A stretch of 64,000 nt of DNA from Solimicrobium sp043758755 (lineage in GTDB: Bacteria > Pseudomonadota > Gammaproteobacteria > Burkholderiales > Burkholderiaceae_D): assembly GCA_043758755.1 (NCBI GenBank), contig JAYVMW010000012.1, positions 62,001-126,000 on the forward strand. Reading direction: 5' to 3'. Of this stretch, positions 1-7,476 are shown piece after piece. A model generated the notes under the pieces. That model did no database searches and had not been told where the DNA came from. It worked only from the letters and a program-made list of their open reading frames with translations. The number at the start of each line of letters is the position of its first letter. Position 1 is the first letter of the stretch. Both the position numbers and the translations under genes were made by a program.

Positions 1-777
1 ACAGTGCATGAACAGTGCGTCGGGTCTGGCGCGCGCCATTTTTGCCGAATCAACGATCCAGCCGTCGAAGGCTTTGATACGTGCCTGATTTTCGGCTTCA
101 TAGCCCATGCTGGTCCAGACATCGGTGTTGATCAGATCCACGTCGACACAGGCGTCCGATGGATTGCTGAACAGGGTGTAATTGGTCTGTGAGGCAGGGA
201 TGCGGCTCATATCCACTTCATAACCGGCAGGCGTGGAAATGTTCAGATGGAAATTGAAAATCTGCGCAGCCTGCAACCACGAGTACAGCATGTTGTTGGC
301 GTCACCGATCCAGGCGACCTTTTTGCCGGTAATGGCACCACGGTGTTCGATATAGGTAAAGACGTCTGCGAATACCTGGCAGGGATGATGTTCGTTGGTC
401 AGTCCGTTAATGACCGGAACGCGCGAATTGGCGGCAAATCTTTCAATTATGTCCTGGCCAAAGGTACGGATCATGATGATGTCGCACATGCGGGACATGA
501 CCTGTCCGGCGTCTTCTACCGGTTCTCCGCGGCCCAGTTGAGAGTCGCGCGTATTCAGGTAGATCGCAGCACCACCGAGCTGGTGCATGCCGGCTTCAAA
601 CGAGAGTCTGGTACGGGTGGAATTTTTTTCAAACACCATCACCAGTGTCCGGTCCAGCAGCGGGTGATACGGCTGATATTCCTTGAAGCGACGTTTGATA
701 ATGCGGGCCCGTTCCATGACATAGTAGAACTCGTCCAGCGACAGGTCGGACATTTGCAAGAAGTGTTTAATTGCCAT
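1..777 (-). CDS. argF: Ornithine carbamoyltransferase (3' part outside window)
   Basis: Catalyses ornithine + carbamoyl phosphate to citrulline in cytosolic arginine synthesis. This reading frame starts at an ATG at 777 and runs off the left edge after 259 codons. It shows the carbamoyl-phosphate loop STRTR near residue 54 (context EKNSTRTRLSFE) and the HPCQ motif near residue 131. It ends at the window edge on the residues FMHC, the first half of the family's HCLP motif, so roughly the last 45-50 residues are missing. The nearest gene upstream is rsgA, on the same strand with a 194-bp gap that holds a TATAAT box and a 12-bp palindrome. Identification is secure; the C-terminus was not seen. 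Confidence 0.95.
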   Translation of the reverse strand, partial: MAIKHFLQMSDLSLDEFYYVMERARIIKRRFKEYQPYHPLLDRTLVMVFEKNSTRTRLSFEAGMHQLGGAAIYLNTRDSQLGRGEPVEDAGQVMSRMCDIIMIRTFGQDIIERFAANSRVPVINGLTNEHHPCQVFADVFTYIEHRGAITGKKVAWIGDANNMLYSWLQAAQIFNFHLNISTPAGYEVDMSRIPASQTNYTLFSNPSDACVDVDLINTDVWTSMGYEAENQARIKAFDGWIVDSAKMARARPDALFMHC

Positions 778-796
778 AATTGAATGCAGTGCAGCT

Positions 797-808
797 CTGA
801 AATTTCAG
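797..808. promoter_or_regulatory. 12-bp perfect palindrome upstream of argF
   Basis: The sequence CTGAAATTTCAG is a perfect palindrome 20 bp before the argF start, between that start and a TATAAT box on the minus strand (862 to 857). It could be an operator, but no regulator is identified and the -35 region is poor. A TGAATAAT half-site resembling half of an ARG box lies just upstream of the TATAAT box. That resemblance is weak. Confidence 0.3.
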
Positions 809-971
809 ATTGTTGCGGTGCGTAGTGGGAAAGAGATGTTGTAAGAAGTGTCAGCGATTATAGAGGATTATTCATCCGTATTGCTGAGAAAAGAGGCGCC
901 AATTTGGAATTTAACGGAATTTGTGTTGATTTTTAGAATTAAATTCAGGGAAGGCCGGCTTTGTCCCCCAT

Positions 972-1868
972 TTATTTATAGCCCAGAGTTTGGGCCGCTT
1001 CATGGACCAATTGTTCATACATGTCATGGCGCATCTGGCTGACCGCGCCGGTCTGCATCGCGGCAAGCACCGCGCAACCGGGTTCGGTGTGGTGATGGCA
1101 GTTGTAAAATTTACAGTTTCCGAGGTAGGGACGGAACTCGGGAAAGGCCCGTTCCAGCATCCCTTCACTTAAATGATGCAAACCAAATTCCTGAAAACCG
1201 GGCGAATCAATGATGATGCTGCGTGCGTTCAGTTTGTAGGAGCGCACAAACGTGGTGGTGTGTTTGCCGGTGTCGAGTGCCATCGAGATTTCGCGCGTGG
1301 CGATTTCTGCGTCAGGAATGACCAGATTGATCAGCGACGATTTACCCATGCCGGATTGACCGATCAGAATCGTGGACTGGCCTTCCAGCAGCGGCAGCAG
1401 GGTGGCCAGTGTCTGCTCGGGATTGGTTTTTGCGGACACTTCATGCACCGGATAACCCAGCGACCGGTAAAGTTCGAGACGCTTCTGGGCCGCAGGCAGT
1501 AGATCAAGCATGTCGATTTTATTCAGTACCAGATGGGGCTTGATACCGCCGGCTTCGGCCGCGACCAGAGCACGTGAAATCAGATCATCGGCAAACCCTG
1601 GCTGGGTCGCCACCACGATAAACAGCTGGGTTAAATTTGCTGCCAGTAATTTGGAGCGGTACTGGTCCGAGCGGTACAGCAGGGTTTTGCGTTCAGTGAT
1701 GGATTCAATCACACCCTGGTTGGGGGAAGTCAATTTGTATTCAACCACGTCACCAACGGCCACATCGCTTTTCTTGCCGCGTGTGACGCAGTTCAGCGGC
1801 AACTCGGCAGCTTCCACCAGATAATGGCGGCCATGTGCGGCCAGAACGGTACCAAATAATGCCGCCAT
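972..1868 (-). CDS. rsgA: Ribosome small-subunit-dependent GTPase RsgA
   Basis: RsgA (YjeQ) is a circularly permuted GTPase that acts in late 30S subunit maturation. The protein has 298 residues, within the family norm. An N-terminal OB-fold segment (about 1-70) is followed by the permuted GTPase: NKID (G4) near 116, the P-loop GQSGMGKSS near 170-178, and DSPG (G3) near 221. A C-terminal zinc site follows with cysteines near 252, 257 and 265 and a histidine between them. The start codon overlaps the stop of the upstream carbinolamine dehydratase gene as ATGA, so the two are probably translationally coupled. Confidence 0.96.
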   Translation of the reverse strand: MAALFGTVLAAHGRHYLVEAAELPLNCVTRGKKSDVAVGDVVEYKLTSPNQGVIESITERKTLLYRSDQYRSKLLAANLTQLFIVVATQPGFADDLISRALVAAEAGGIKPHLVLNKIDMLDLLPAAQKRLELYRSLGYPVHEVSAKTNPEQTLATLLPLLEGQSTILIGQSGMGKSSLINLVIPDAEIATREISMALDTGKHTTTFVRSYKLNARSIIIDSPGFQEFGLHHLSEGMLERAFPEFRPYLGNCKFYNCHHHTEPGCAVLAAMQTGAVSQMRHDMYEQLVHEAAQTLGYK

Positions 1869-2218
1869 CAGGAAAACGACTGCTGAAAAATCGCATCGAC
1901 TTTGGCCGCGCAGATGAAATCATTTTCCGAGATCCCGCCCTTGCCGCCATTGACGCTGTGGGTATCAAACCGGATGACGCACCTGTTATACGTCAGCACG
2001 ATTTCGGGATGATGGTCTTCCAGATGAATCACGTAGGCGATCGCATTAATGAACGCCAGCGTCTCGTAGTAATTTTTGAACTGGTAGGTCCGCGCAATGC
2101 GGTTGCCATCCAGCTGCCAGTCCGGCACGGCAACGAGGCAGGCATTGATGTCAGTCTGTGACAGGGCGGTTTCAGTAGGGTGGCACTTGCGGGCCAGAAG
2201 TTCACGTGTGCTTGGCAT
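1868..2218 (-). CDS. Pterin-4a-carbinolamine dehydratase family protein
   Basis: A 116-residue protein of the PhhB/PCD family, which dehydrates 4a-hydroxytetrahydropterin and regenerates the pterin cofactor of aromatic amino acid hydroxylases. The diagnostic stretch is the histidine cluster LEDHHPEIVLTYNRC followed by DTHSVNGG. No phenylalanine hydroxylase gene is visible nearby, so the cofactor role here is inferred from the family only. It lies between the M48 protease gene (6-bp gap) and rsgA (ATGA overlap), in an apparent operon on the minus strand. Confidence 0.9.
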   Translation of the reverse strand: MPSTRELLARKCHPTETALSQTDINACLVAVPDWQLDGNRIARTYQFKNYYETLAFINAIAYVIHLEDHHPEIVLTYNRCVIRFDTHSVNGGKGGISENDFICAAKVDAIFQQSFS

Positions 2219-2224
2219 GATGAT

Positions 2225-3499
2225 TTAAGTGCTCGGTTGTTGGTTGAGATGATTGATCCGGATTGCAGCGCTCGGATGGCTGTCATAAAAGGTGGAATGC
2301 AACGGATCTGGAGTCAGGGTTGAGGCATTGTCATCATACATCTTGACCAGCGCCGTGATCAGGTCGTTGGCACTGGTATGGTGTGCGGCAAAGGCATCGG
2401 CTTCAAATTCATGTTTGCGTGATGTCAGTGCATTGATTGGCGAGAAAAAGAAGGTAAAGATCGGCAGGGTAAGCATGAACAGCAGCAATGCCATGGCATC
2501 ATTACTGGCTGTGCCGCCGATGATGATCGGTTCGACACCCAGACCGGTATAAAACCAGATCTGCTGTTTCAGGTAACCCAGCAGGGCCAGAAAACCCAGC
2601 GACAGGACAAATATCAGGACTATTCTTTTTACAATATGCTTTTTCTTGAAATGGCCCAGTTCGTGCGCCAGAACGGCTTCAATTTCCGCTGGTGCCAGGC
2701 GCTCAATCAAGGTATCAAAAAACACAATGCGCTTGGACGCACCAAAGCCGGAAAAATAGGCGTTGCCATGCGCGCTGCGTTTGGAGCCGTTCATGACAAA
2801 CAATCCTTTGGAAGCAAAACCGGTGCGCTGCATCAGGCCTTCAATACGCTGCTTCAGACTTTCATCTTCAAGTGGTTTGAACTTGTTGAACAACGGTGCA
2901 ATGACTGTTGGATACAGCACCATCATGAGCAACTGAAATCCGCTCCAGACCAGCCACGCATACAGCCACCACCAGTCACCGGCGCTGCGCATCAAAGTCA
3001 GAACCACCCAGCACAACGGCAAGCCAATCAGCGCGCCGATCAGGCTGCTTTTGATCATGTCGGTAAAAAACAATCTGACGGTCATTTTGTTGAAACCGAA
3101 TTTTTCTTCGAGAACAAATTGGCGATAGTAATTTAGCGGGATATCAATCAAACCGGTAATGATGGTAAAACCAACCAGAAATCCCAGTTGATAGCTCATG
3201 CCGGTACCCAGTAATTGAATCAGATGTGAGGACAGGGTCTGCAGCCCGCCAAACAGGGTCAGCGCCAGCAAAACCACCGTGCCAACCAACAGATCAACGA
3301 GACCCAGTTTTGTTTTGGCAATGGTGTAATCAGCGGCTTTCTGGTGCGATTCCAGTTTGATTTTTTCTGAAAATTGCGGGGGCAGTGCGGCGCGGTGCTG
3401 TTGCACATGACGGATCTGCCTGGACGCCAGCCAGAAACGGCATCCCATCGTCAGGCAAAGGAAAACGATAAACAAAACTGAAAATGCCAATGAATCCAT
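2225..3499 (-). CDS. M48 family (Ste24/CAAX-type) membrane metallopeptidase
   Basis: A 424-residue membrane zinc protease. The catalytic motif HELGH appears in the context VLAHELGHFKKKH. The third zinc ligand is likely the glutamate in KHEFEADAFAAHH near residue 370. Hydrophobic segments at the N-terminus and around residues 70-200, 300 and 340 fit the multi-pass Ste24 fold. Prokaryotes have no farnesylated CAAX substrates, so its role is probably membrane-protein quality control; that is inference. It is the first gene of a run with the carbinolamine dehydratase and rsgA, and is divergent from orn. Confidence 0.92.
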   Translation of the reverse strand: MDSLAFSVLFIVFLCLTMGCRFWLASRQIRHVQQHRAALPPQFSEKIKLESHQKAADYTIAKTKLGLVDLLVGTVVLLALTLFGGLQTLSSHLIQLLGTGMSYQLGFLVGFTIITGLIDIPLNYYRQFVLEEKFGFNKMTVRLFFTDMIKSSLIGALIGLPLCWVVLTLMRSAGDWWWLYAWLVWSGFQLLMMVLYPTVIAPLFNKFKPLEDESLKQRIEGLMQRTGFASKGLFVMNGSKRSAHGNAYFSGFGASKRIVFFDTLIERLAPAEIEAVLAHELGHFKKKHIVKRIVLIFVLSLGFLALLGYLKQQIWFYTGLGVEPIIIGGTASNDAMALLLFMLTLPIFTFFFSPINALTSRKHEFEADAFAAHHTSANDLITALVKMYDDNASTLTPDPLHSTFYDSHPSAAIRINHLNQQPST

Positions 3500-3631
3500 G
3501 TTGCTCCTGTGAGAAAATAGCGCTTTTGCGTGAATGGACTAGAATCAATCAATCTGTTCACGTGTTTCATTGATTTATTGCCAAGTCTGATAAGACCATC
3601 CGGCATCACCCACCGCGCCAAGGAAGTAATA

Positions 3632-4213
3632 ATGACACAAGCCAGTATTTTACCCGTAACTCCAAGCCCCAAACCGAATGAATTTAATCTGATCTGGCTC
3701 GACATGGAAATGACCGGCCTGGACCCCGACAGTGACCGCATCATTGAAGTGGCCGTGCTGGTGACCGATATGGAACTCAACGTTCTGGCCGAAGGTCCGG
3801 TATTCGCCATTCATCAGTCCGATGAAGTGCTCGACAAAATGGACAACTGGAACAAGGGCACGCACGGCAAATCTGGTCTGATCGATCGCGTGAAAGCCTC
3901 CACCACGACCGAAGCCGATGCCGAAGCCGAGTTGATTGCCTTTCTGAAGAAATATGTCCCGGCCGGAAAATCACCAATGTGTGGCAACTCAATCTGCCAG
4001 GACCGCCGTTTCATGGTGCGCGGCATGCCGAAGCTGGAAGCATTTTTCCATTATCGCAATCTGGATGTGTCGACACTTAAGGAATTGTGCCGGCGCTGGA
4101 AACCGGAGCTAATCAAAGGTTTCAAAAAACATCAGTTGCATACGGCTATGGCCGACATTATTGAATCGGTTGAGGAATTGAAGTATTACCGCGAGCATTT
4201 CATCGTGAAATAA
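3632..4213 (+). CDS. orn: Oligoribonuclease
   Basis: A 3'-5' exoribonuclease of the DEDDh family that degrades 2-5 nt RNA fragments and pGpG, completing mRNA and cyclic-di-GMP turnover. The ATG at 3632 is chosen because AGGAAG lies just upstream and the protein then has the family size (193 aa); the frame stays open back to 3530. The first motif is LDMEMTG and the C-terminal region carries HTAMADIIES with the DEDDh aspartate. It is divergent from the M48 gene and followed by a strong bidirectional terminator. Confidence 0.96.
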   Translation: MTQASILPVTPSPKPNEFNLIWLDMEMTGLDPDSDRIIEVAVLVTDMELNVLAEGPVFAIHQSDEVLDKMDNWNKGTHGKSGLIDRVKASTTTEADAEAELIAFLKKYVPAGKSPMCGNSICQDRRFMVRGMPKLEAFFHYRNLDVSTLKELCRRWKPELIKGFKKHQLHTAMADIIESVEELKYYREHFIVK

Positions 4214-4223
4214 GACATAAAAA

Positions 4224-4250
4224 AACCGTCCATCGGGACGGTTGTTATAT
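4224..4250. terminator. Bidirectional rho-independent terminator
   Basis: An 8-bp perfect stem AACCGTCC/GGACGGTT (4224-4231 and 4236-4243) with loop ATCG. A T-rich tail follows on the plus strand and an A-run precedes it, which is a T-run on the minus strand. It lies between the convergent genes orn and the SEC-C protein gene and probably serves both. Confidence 0.85.
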
Positions 4251-4260
4251 TGTGGCCTCA

Positions 4261-4959
4261 TCAATGCACGGTCGGGCCGGCACCGCAACAGTTCTTGTAC
4301 TTCTTGCCGCTGCCGCAGTTACAGATATCATTGCGTCCCTGTTTGGGCTGATCGCGCCGGATGGTGGCGACACCGCTGGTGCGAATCGGCAGCCAGTACT
4401 GGAATATGTGCGGAATCGCAGCTTCAACTTCAATCGACAGCTTGTGGCACTTGGCCGGTTCATCGATGAGCTTGGTATCTTCCTCGCTGATTTCATCTGC
4501 GCCCAACAAAAAGATCGGACGCAGCAACGGGCCGACCGGTGACGATTCTATCGGTTCCCATTTGTCAGCGCGTAACTGCATGCCCTCCCAGAAGCCCCAG
4601 GACCAGGCTTCACCATCAATGATTTCCTTGCCATTGAGGTCGTACACGCAAAACAGCGGTTCAAATTCTTTGGGCGCGACCTCAAAGGTAATCATGACTT
4701 CGTTACAAAAGCGCGCAATCAGGTTGATGATGCGTTCGGACTGCTTTTCGGAGGTGAACTTTGGTTGCTCTTCGCCTTCCAGTCCCCACACGTTCGGTAA
4801 CCATTCTGACAAGGGGATGAATTCCGGTCCGATGGCAATCGCTGTCAGATAACCATGTAACGCATCCATGGTCATCCCTTCATCACCGACAGCATCCGAC
4901 ATCAAAAAGTTATCAAGTTCGTCAAATTCTTTATCGGACAGCGGTTGATCTAAATGCAT
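4261..4959 (-). CDS. UPF0149/YecA-family protein with C-terminal SEC-C zinc motif
   Basis: A 232-residue cytosolic protein. The N-terminal two thirds match the YecA/UPF0149 family (the LDNFL...MTMDALHGYLTAI pattern near residues 16-42). The last 25 residues hold a SEC-C metal-binding motif, CNCGSGKKYKNCCG, like that at the end of SecA. Family members are linked to SecA or ribosome binding; the exact function is unsettled. The gene is alone on its strand and converges on orn across a shared terminator. Confidence 0.88.
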   Translation of the reverse strand: MHLDQPLSDKEFDELDNFLMSDAVGDEGMTMDALHGYLTAIAIGPEFIPLSEWLPNVWGLEGEEQPKFTSEKQSERIINLIARFCNEVMITFEVAPKEFEPLFCVYDLNGKEIIDGEAWSWGFWEGMQLRADKWEPIESSPVGPLLRPIFLLGADEISEEDTKLIDEPAKCHKLSIEVEAAIPHIFQYWLPIRTSGVATIRRDQPKQGRNDICNCGSGKKYKNCCGAGPTVH

Positions 4960-5073
4960 GGGGCACCTTGGTTGGTATGGAAATAGCGGCAGTGTAGCGC
5001 TTTGAGGTTGTTTTGTGTGGATAGGTTGGGCATGTGCCGGTAAAATAGCGCCTTTTGGCCTACGGGATTAATA

Positions 5074-5745
5074 ATGACTCAGGATGAACTTAAACAGGCG
5101 GTTGCAAAAGCCGCCATTCAATATGTGGTAGCTGGAGAAATCGTCGGCGTAGGCACCGGTTCCACGGCCAATTTTTTTATCGATGAGCTGGCCAAAATCA
5201 AACACACCATTCCAGGCGCCGTTGCATCGTCGGAAGCGACGGCAGCACGTTTGCGCGGGCATGGCATCAAGGTGCTCGATCTCAACGACGTGGCTTCAAT
5301 GCCGGTATACATCGATGGAGCCGATGAAATCGATCACGGCGGCGCGATGATCAAAGGCGGCGGTGCGGCATTGACCCGTGAGAAAATTGTTGCCTCCGTG
5401 GCCGAAAAATTTGTCTGCATTGCGGACGGCTCGAAACTGGTCAAGGTGCTGGGCAAATTTCCATTGCCGATCGAAGTTATTCCCATGGCGCAGGCAGTGG
5501 TAGCGGCTCAGTTGAGTCTGCTGGGTGGTGAACCGAAATTACGCATGAAAGACGGCAAGCCTGTGATCACTGATAACGGCAACGTGATTATTGATGTGCA
5601 TGGTTTGGAAATTCACAAGCCGGTTGAACTCGAAGCGTTAATGAACAATATCGTCGGTATCGTGACGGTGGGATTGTTTGCCAGACAGGGCGCCAATGTC
5701 TGTTTGCTGGGCATGGAAGATGGCGTAAAAACTTTGTCGTTCTGA
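5074..5745 (+). CDS. rpiA: Ribose-5-phosphate isomerase A
   Basis: Interconverts ribose-5-phosphate and ribulose-5-phosphate in the non-oxidative pentose phosphate pathway. The protein has 223 residues, typical of RpiA. It shows GVGTGSTANFFID near residue 26, the DGADEID active-site loop near 84, and KGGGAALTREKI near 96. It is a single-gene unit. A TAAAAT box lies at 5041, without a convincing -35 box, and a clear terminator follows. Confidence 0.97.
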   Translation: MTQDELKQAVAKAAIQYVVAGEIVGVGTGSTANFFIDELAKIKHTIPGAVASSEATAARLRGHGIKVLDLNDVASMPVYIDGADEIDHGGAMIKGGGAALTREKIVASVAEKFVCIADGSKLVKVLGKFPLPIEVIPMAQAVVAAQLSLLGGEPKLRMKDGKPVITDNGNVIIDVHGLEIHKPVELEALMNNIVGIVTVGLFARQGANVCLLGMEDGVKTLSF

Positions 5746-5758
5746 TCCCTGCTTCCTG

Positions 5759-5790
5759 AAAAAACCGCTATAGATACAGCGGTTTTTTTA
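5759..5790 (+). terminator. Rho-independent terminator after rpiA
   Basis: A perfect 9-bp stem AAAACCGCT/AGCGGTTTT (5761-5769 and 5778-5786) followed by further T residues. The A-run on its 5' side means it can also terminate transcripts of yggX coming from the other strand. Confidence 0.87.
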
Positions 5791-5810
5791 TGCAGTTGAG
5801 CTGCCTGAAA

Positions 5811-6083
5811 TTATTCACTCGGCGGCACATACCCGGTAGCCGCATCCGCCCCATCGCCAAAGAAATGCTTTTCCATCTGCGTAGCCAGATATTTGCGCGC
5901 CCGCACATCCGCCAGGTTTAAACGGTTTTCATTGACCAGCATGGTCTGATGTTTGAGCCACGCGGCCCACGCTTCCTTGCTGACGCTTTCGTAAATCTTT
6001 TTGCCAAGCTCACCCGGGTAAGGTGGAAAGTCCAGACCTTCGGCCTGTTTGTTTAATTTGATGCATTGAATCGTGCGACTCAT
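5811..6083 (-). CDS. yggX: Probable Fe(2+)-trafficking protein YggX
   Basis: A 90-residue protein of the YggX family, which protects iron-sulfur proteins from oxidative damage and may carry iron. It begins MSRTIQCIKLN, with the family's conserved Cys7, followed by EGLDFPPYPGELG. Length matches the family. It lies 11 bp downstream of argA on the same strand, an arrangement common in Burkholderiales, and is probably co-transcribed with it. Confidence 0.95.
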   Translation of the reverse strand: MSRTIQCIKLNKQAEGLDFPPYPGELGKKIYESVSKEAWAAWLKHQTMLVNENRLNLADVRARKYLATQMEKHFFGDGADAATGYVPPSE

Positions 6084-6094
6084 AAGTACTCCAG

Positions 6095-7405
6095 TTACAG
6101 TTGTTTAATCAGTACGATAGACTTGCGCTGCCAGTTGTACATGCGCTGCCGGTCTTTGGGCAGATCATCGACGGTGGCATTGACGAAGCCGCGTTTTAAA
6201 AACCAGTGCGCAGTGCGCGTGGTCAGTACAAAAAGTTTGGAAAAGCCGGCGCGGCGCGCGCGTTTTTCCATGTGCTTCAACAGCCGCTCACCATCGCCCT
6301 GGGTCTGCACTTCCGGTGCGACCGTCAGGCAGGCCATTTCAGCCATGTTTTCGGCCAGGAACGGGTACAGCGCGGCGCAGCCGAAAATAACATTGTCATG
6401 CTCGATGACCGAGAAATAATTGATTTCACGTTCAATGAGTTCGCGACCACGTTTGACCAGCGTCCCATCGGCTTCCAGCGGTTCGATCAGCTCAATAATG
6501 CCGCCGATGTCGTCAATGGTAGCTTCGCGCAGACTTTCCAGATTTTCGTAGGTAATCATGGTGCCCACGCCGTCATGCGAGAACAGTTCCAGCAGTACCG
6601 AACCATCCATGTTGAACGGAACAATATGCACCCTTGGCACGCCACCGATGGCGGCCTTGATACTTTGTTCCAGATAGAAAGCACCTTCGGGCGGCAAATA
6701 GGCCGCAGCCAGTTCCGCCTTGGCCTGCTGGTAGGACAATTCGCGTATTTCATCGCCGTCCTGATTGCACAGCAGCGGCGTTTCGGTGATAAAAATCAGT
6801 TTGTCAGCATTCAGTGAGATGGCCGCCGTTACCGCAACATCTTCCATAGTCAGGTTAAAGGCTTCACCGGTGGGAGAAAATCCCAGCGGCGACAGCAACA
6901 CCAGACTGCCGGCCTCCAGAATGCGGTGGATGGTGTCATTGGCAATTTTGCGGGTCACGCCGGTCAGACCGTAATCGATGCCGTTGACGATACCTATTGG
7001 TTTGGCAGTGACAAAATTACCAGAAATAATGCGGATTTCCGAGTGGGCCATGGGCGTATTGGGCAAACCCTGGCTGAAAGCAGCTTCAATATCGAGACGC
7101 AGTTCGCCGGCTGCTTCCTTGGAACATTCGAGCGCGGCCGTATCGGTGATGCGGGTGCCGTCATGAAACCGGCCTTCCACGTTTCTCAATCCAAGCTGTT
7201 CTTCTACCTGCGGACGCGAACCGTGCACCAGTACAATCTTGATGCCGAGCGCATGCAGCAGCGATAAATCCTCTGCCAGATAAGGGAGCACGCCGGCCAT
7301 CACCAGTTCGCCGGGAAAGGCGACTACGAAGGTTTTGCCGCGAAAGGCGTGGATGTAGGGGGCGACCGAGCGCAGCCACTGTACGAATTGTTCTGCATTT
7401 TCCAT
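6095..7405 (-). CDS. argA: Amino-acid N-acetyltransferase (N-acetylglutamate synthase)
   Basis: Makes N-acetylglutamate, the first step of arginine synthesis. Residues about 1-290 form the amino-acid-kinase-like domain (LVHGSRPQVEEQL near 60). The last 150 residues form a GNAT acetyltransferase domain with the acetyl-CoA loop VQTQGDGERLL. The ATG at 7405 (MENAEQFVQW) is chosen over the open frame reaching 7459 because family members start this way and a TATAAT box lies only 7 nt upstream. On that reading the protein has 436 residues and the mRNA may be leaderless. With argF at the window's left edge it gives two arginine genes within 7 kb, in separate units. Confidence 0.95.
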   Translation of the reverse strand: MENAEQFVQWLRSVAPYIHAFRGKTFVVAFPGELVMAGVLPYLAEDLSLLHALGIKIVLVHGSRPQVEEQLGLRNVEGRFHDGTRITDTAALECSKEAAGELRLDIEAAFSQGLPNTPMAHSEIRIISGNFVTAKPIGIVNGIDYGLTGVTRKIANDTIHRILEAGSLVLLSPLGFSPTGEAFNLTMEDVAVTAAISLNADKLIFITETPLLCNQDGDEIRELSYQQAKAELAAAYLPPEGAFYLEQSIKAAIGGVPRVHIVPFNMDGSVLLELFSHDGVGTMITYENLESLREATIDDIGGIIELIEPLEADGTLVKRGRELIEREINYFSVIEHDNVIFGCAALYPFLAENMAEMACLTVAPEVQTQGDGERLLKHMEKRARRAGFSKLFVLTTRTAHWFLKRGFVNATVDDLPKDRQRMYNWQRKSIVLIKQL

Positions 7406-7412
7406 GTGCCGA

Positions 7413-7418
7413 ATTATA
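7413..7418 (-). promoter_or_regulatory. TATAAT box 7 nt before argA start
   Basis: TATAAT on the minus strand (7418 to 7413) ends 7 nt before the argA ATG. Transcription would begin at or next to the start codon. The -35 region (TCTCAT at 17-18 nt spacing) is poor, so this rests on the -10 box alone. Confidence 0.4.
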
Positions 7419-7461
7419 GGGTAGTTTTTATTACAGATGAGAAGCTGCCCCCAAAACAATT

Positions 7462-7467
7462 TATAAT
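7462..7467 (+). promoter_or_regulatory. TATAAT box 9 nt before hrpA start
   Basis: TATAAT lies 9 nt before the hrpA ATG, which is preceded by no Shine-Dalgarno sequence. The transcript would have a leader of about 0-3 nt. No good -35 box is seen. Confidence 0.4.
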
Positions 7468-7476
7468 CTGGCCCCT

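Noticed and set aside
2225..3499. Idea that the Ste24-like protease processes the terminal Cys of the pentapeptide proteins
   Set aside because: The C-termini are mostly two residues long after the Cys, not a CAAX box, and bacteria lack the prenylation step. The genes are 8 kb apart and not linked.
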